The notes under the pieces are model-generated. The model worked only from the letters and a program-made list of their open reading frames with translations. It searched no databases and had not been told where the DNA came from. Positions 5,646 to 7,412 of a DNA stretch of 7,412 nt are shown in pieces. Each line of letters begins with the position of its first letter. Position 1 is the first letter of the stretch. The position numbers and the translations under genes were made by a program. Source of the DNA: Candidatus Bathyarchaeota archaeon (GTDB lineage Archaea; Thermoproteota; Bathyarchaeia; Bathyarchaeales; Bathyarchaeaceae); assembly GCA_026967815.1 (NCBI GenBank), contig JAPUUO010000070.1, positions 1-7,412 of the forward strand, written 5' to 3'.

Positions 5646-6446
5646 CTACTTCTCCTCAAAAAACTCAGCGAGCTTACGAGTCTCAGACCTACGCAAAACC
5701 TCCGTACACTTCTTCGGACCCAAAGCTTTAAACTCCAGCCCCAAAGTCGCCAAAAGCCTCTGGACACCCTTAGCCAAACGAGGAGCCACGAGGATGCCCC
5801 TAACCTCTCGACTAGCCACAGTCTTCACGAAGTCAACATATTTCGCCAACTGCAGAGCCGCATCCCGTCCAGCCGTCTTCCGCTTAAGCTCTACCACCAC
5901 AAGCTTTCCGTTCCTGTCGACGCCGTAAACGTCCACAAACCCAGGCTCAACCTTCTTCTCATAAGCGATGGGTTTCAGCTTCGGCTCCAAAATCGACGGC
6001 TCCACTAGAATTGCCTTCTGCATATCCTCCTCGGTGGCGTAGAGAGAAAACTCTCCCCTGTCGACCAGACTCATAGCGGAAAGCAGGTAAACACGATCAA
6101 AGGATATCTTAACAGACTCAGAAGGCTTCCGCCGGATAGCCCGCACATGCAGAACATCTCCAACAACACTAGTTTGAAACAAACACCCAGCAGGCTGCCA
6201 ATTCACAGGCTCATACCCAACCGGACGATGAACCAGAACCGAGCCATCCCCCTTAATCACAACGATACGCTCACCCGGCTCCAACTTCGAACTCGCCCTC
6301 CCCCTATAATCCACCCAACAATTACCAACAACAACCACCACCTTCCGCTCCGAAACAGCGTCTCTGATAAACTCCGCCGCCCTATCAACACCTGGATTCT
6401 CCAAAGCAACAACAGGCTTTCGACCAGACACACAAACCGCCAACAA
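5646..6446 (-). CDS. nucS: NucS/EndoMS mismatch-specific endonuclease
   Basis: This 266-residue protein has the two NucS domains. The N-terminal DNA-binding and dimerisation domain (about 10-125) contains YRGRASSKLEPGERIVVIK, DGSVLVHRP and VNWQPAG; R50 and W83 probably correspond to the DNA-binding R42 and W75 of Pyrococcus NucS. The C-terminal RecB-like nuclease domain (about 135-250) has GFVDVYGVDRNGKLVVVELKR, giving catalytic D172, E186 and K188, then Q199-x3-Y203. The family cuts both strands around mismatches (EndoMS) or cleaves branched ssDNA, guided by PCNA. The C-terminus carries TRKLAEFF (256-263), a PIP-box-like motif with Thr in place of the first Gln. The TTG start at 6446 is not certain; GTG 6431 is a good alternative. 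It is probably cotranscribed with the broken ferredoxin gene downstream. Confidence 0.92.
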   Translation of the reverse strand: MLAVCVSGRKPVVALENPGVDRAAEFIRDAVSERKVVVVVGNCWVDYRGRASSKLEPGERIVVIKGDGSVLVHRPVGYEPVNWQPAGCLFQTSVVGDVLHVRAIRRKPSESVKISFDRVYLLSAMSLVDRGEFSLYATEEDMQKAILVEPSILEPKLKPIAYEKKVEPGFVDVYGVDRNGKLVVVELKRKTAGRDAALQLAKYVDFVKTVASREVRGILVAPRLAKGVQRLLATLGLEFKALGPKKCTEVLRRSETRKLAEFFEEK

Positions 6447-6466
6447 TCTTTAGAAGAGGAAACACA

Positions 6467-6473
6467 GATAAAA
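6467..6473 (-). promoter_or_regulatory. Candidate TATA box for nucS
   Basis: On the minus strand this reads TTTTATC. With the usual 25-nt spacing, transcription would begin close to the TTG at 6446, giving a leaderless or near-leaderless message. It lies within the 39 nt separating nucS from the divergent methyltransferase and is flanked by inverted AGAAG (6452-6456) / CTTCT (6474-6478) words, a possible shared operator. Confidence 0.3.
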
Positions 6474-6485
6474 CTTCTGAGAAAC

Positions 6486-7046
6486 ATGCAAGAATGGAAC
6501 AAAAAACGCGCAGCCATGCGCCACTACGACCACCTAGCCCAAGTCTACGATGCTCAATACTCAGAAGAACAAAAAGCCAAAATAGAAGCCGCCCTAAACA
6601 ACACAAAACTCAGCCAAAACGAACTCGTCCTAGACGTGGGCTGCGGAACAGGCCTCCTCTTCCAACCCGCCGCAAAATCAGCCAAACTCGTTGTAGGCAT
6701 AGATGCCTCGTCCAAAACCCTCCAAGAAGCAAAAAAACACACAAAACAACTACCCAACACAGCCATCATCCGTGCCGATACCGACTATACACCCTTACGA
6801 AATGAAACTTTCGATCAAGTTTTTGCCATAACTCTCCTGCAAAACATGCCGAACCCCTCCGAAACCCTCAGAGAAATAAAAAGAGTCGGCAAACCGCAAT
6901 CCACAATCATCGTAACAGGACTGAAGAAGAAGTTCACCCAAAAATGTTTCATAAAACTCCTGAACAAAGCAGGACTGAAGATATCCACACTGAAAACAAA
7001 TCCGCAACTAAAAGGGCACCTCGCCGTATGCAAAAAGCAGAGATAA
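6486..7046 (+). CDS. Class I SAM-dependent methyltransferase
   Basis: This 186-residue protein is a compact Methyltransf_11-type Rossmann fold. Residues 11-25 (MRHYDHLAQVYDAQY) are the usual N-terminal lead-in. Motif I is LVLDVGCGTG (D50-G56, SAM binding). The acidic end of strand 2 is GIDAS (D73), and RADTDYTPLRNETFDQVFAI is the motif II/III region with D98. LLQNMPNPSETLREIKRV is the next helix. The substrate (small molecule, tRNA or protein) is not indicated. The open frame runs back to 6147 through nucS antisense, so the start must be chosen: ATG 6486 clears nucS, and ATG 6516, just before the conserved HYD, is equally possible. The coding strand is A/C-rich, giving many Lys, Asn, Gln, Thr and Pro codons, unlike the G/T-rich nreA. 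rpS30e follows after 45 nt but has its own TATA box. Confidence 0.85.
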   Translation: MQEWNKKRAAMRHYDHLAQVYDAQYSEEQKAKIEAALNNTKLSQNELVLDVGCGTGLLFQPAAKSAKLVVGIDASSKTLQEAKKHTKQLPNTAIIRADTDYTPLRNETFDQVFAITLLQNMPNPSETLREIKRVGKPQSTIIVTGLKKKFTQKCFIKLLNKAGLKISTLKTNPQLKGHLAVCKKQR

Positions 7047-7048
7047 TA

Positions 7049-7056
7049 CTTAAAAG
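7049..7056 (+). promoter_or_regulatory. Candidate TATA box for rpS30e
   Basis: CTTAAAAG begins three bases after the methyltransferase stop. A start 25 nt downstream would lie near 7077, leaving a leader of about 15 nt that contains GAGG (7080-7083), a possible weak ribosome binding site eight bases before the TTG start. Confidence 0.45.
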
Positions 7057-7091
7057 ACCTTTTCTAGCTCTATAATCGCGAGGAATTAGAG

Positions 7092-7289
7092 TTGCCAACC
7101 CACGGATCTTTGTCAAAAGCAGGAAAAGTCAGATCACAGACTCCAAAAATGACATCCACCCCGAAGAAAAGCAAAATCCCAAGACTGCGGTCTCGACGAA
7201 ATTACGAAAAAAGAATAATTCTCCAGCGAAACACTGGGCAAAACGGGGGTGACAGTAGAAGACGAAGACGTGGACGTAGACGTAGATAA
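7092..7289 (+). CDS. rps30e: Small-subunit ribosomal protein S30e
   Basis: This 65-residue very basic protein begins MPTHGSLSKAGKVRSQTP and continues KIPRLRSRRNYEKRIIL, the hallmark sequence of archaeal and eukaryotic S30e. It is part of the small ribosomal subunit and binds rRNA near the decoding region. The start codon is TTG 7092, fixed by the conserved M-P-T-H-G. The family usually ends soon after the G-Q-N; here about 14 extra residues form an Arg-rich tail (DSRRRRRGRRRR) encoded by degenerate AGACGW-like repeats. The TAA stop overlaps the first arm of an inverted repeat. Confidence 0.95.
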   Translation: MPTHGSLSKAGKVRSQTPKMTSTPKKSKIPRLRSRRNYEKRIILQRNTGQNGGDSRRRRRGRRRR

Positions 7290-7357
7290 TCTACATTTCA
7301 TTCTGCTCAATCTAATAATCGGTTTTTGCGCAGCCACTTTGAGCAAGGATGTAGATT
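7288..7357. repeat. Nested inverted repeat after rpS30e
   Basis: AATCTACAT (7288-7296) pairs with ATGTAGATT (7349-7357), nine perfect pairs. Inside it TGCTCAA (7304-7310) pairs with TTGAGCA (7339-7345), seven perfect pairs. In RNA this would form an interrupted stem with a 28-nt apical loop that contains T5 (7323-7327). The first arm starts within the S30e stop codon. It could be a 3'-UTR structure, a processing or termination signal, or a small RNA; no known class is recognised. Confidence 0.5.
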
Positions 7358-7360
7358 TAT

Positions 7361-7374
7361 CTAAAAGCTTTTAG
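7361..7374. repeat. 14-bp perfect palindrome
   Basis: CTAAAAGCTTTTAG is its own reverse complement. It lies 24 nt before the possible start codon at 7399, so it could double as a TATA-like box or a repressor site for that gene. Confidence 0.45.
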
Positions 7375-7398
7375 TGCATATTTTGTAGATGATTCCTA

Positions 7399-7412
7399 AT
7401 GAGTGAAGAGGC
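7399..7412 (+). CDS. Possible start of a downstream gene (partial)
   Basis: ATG AGT GAA GAG GC runs off the right edge, encoding MSEE. TATA-like sequence (7361-7384) lies upstream at promoter distance. Too short to identify; an ATG at 7389 in another frame stops after five codons. Confidence 0.3.

Noticed and set aside
5633..5767. N-terminal extension of the ferredoxin frame into nucS
   Set aside because: It overlaps the nucS 3' end in another frame, reads as Arg/Trp-rich noise, and ATG 5632 begins the recognisable Cys-containing sequence 13 nt after nucS stops.
6147..6485. Open frame extending the methyltransferase about 113 codons upstream
   Set aside because: It lies antisense to the 5' half of nucS, has a low-complexity composition, and the methyltransferase family starts near residue 1-11 of the ATG 6486 reading.
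1..7412. CRISPR array, tRNA, rRNA, insertion sequence or attachment site
   Set aside because: No regularly spaced repeats, no cloverleaf with a TTC-type T-loop, no transposase and no flanking direct repeats were seen by eye.

Overview
The window looks archaeal. It carries ribosomal protein S30e, which bacteria lack, an NreA-type repair protein with a C-terminal PCNA-binding motif, NucS/EndoMS, an archaeal-type asparaginyl-tRNA synthetase end, HTH_45-like winged-helix regulators, AT-rich TATA-like boxes and frequent TTG/GTG starts. A mesophilic or moderately thermophilic member of the Bathyarchaeia or a relative is my best guess, but that is an inference from gene content and style, not a demonstrated placement.

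Layout. 1-94: C-terminal end of asparaginyl-tRNA synthetase (+). 176-715: multi-pass membrane protein of DUF4184/YdjM type (+). 800-2191: nreA (+). 2212-3343: two tandem paralogous small winged-helix regulators (+) with a small two-helix membrane protein between them on the minus strand; both regulators have the same upstream promoter block. 3436-4830: B12-binding-domain radical SAM enzyme (-). 4831-5084: intergenic, no convincing gene. 5085-5632: a ferredoxin-like gene (-) broken by a one-base frameshift and also lacking cluster cysteines. 5646-6446: nucS (-). 6486-7046: small SAM-dependent methyltransferase (+), divergent from nucS across only 39 nt. 7092-7289: rpS30e (+) with an unusual Arg-rich tail. 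7288-7374: a nested inverted repeat beginning on the S30e stop codon, then a 14-bp perfect palindrome, followed by the first codons of a possible next gene at the right edge.

How the genes fit together. Two DNA-maintenance proteins (NreA and NucS) both end in PCNA-binding (PIP-box-like) motifs, but they are not in one operon. nucS and the broken ferredoxin gene lie 13 nt apart on the same strand and were probably cotranscribed. The regulator pair with its enclosed small membrane protein forms a compact unit that looks like a tandem duplication including promoter sequence. I see no CRISPR array, insertion sequence, tRNA or rRNA. The most unusual points are the decayed ferredoxin gene, the regulator/membrane-protein cassette with duplicated promoter, and the structured element after rpS30e. 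I do not see clear evidence of a wholly new biological system.
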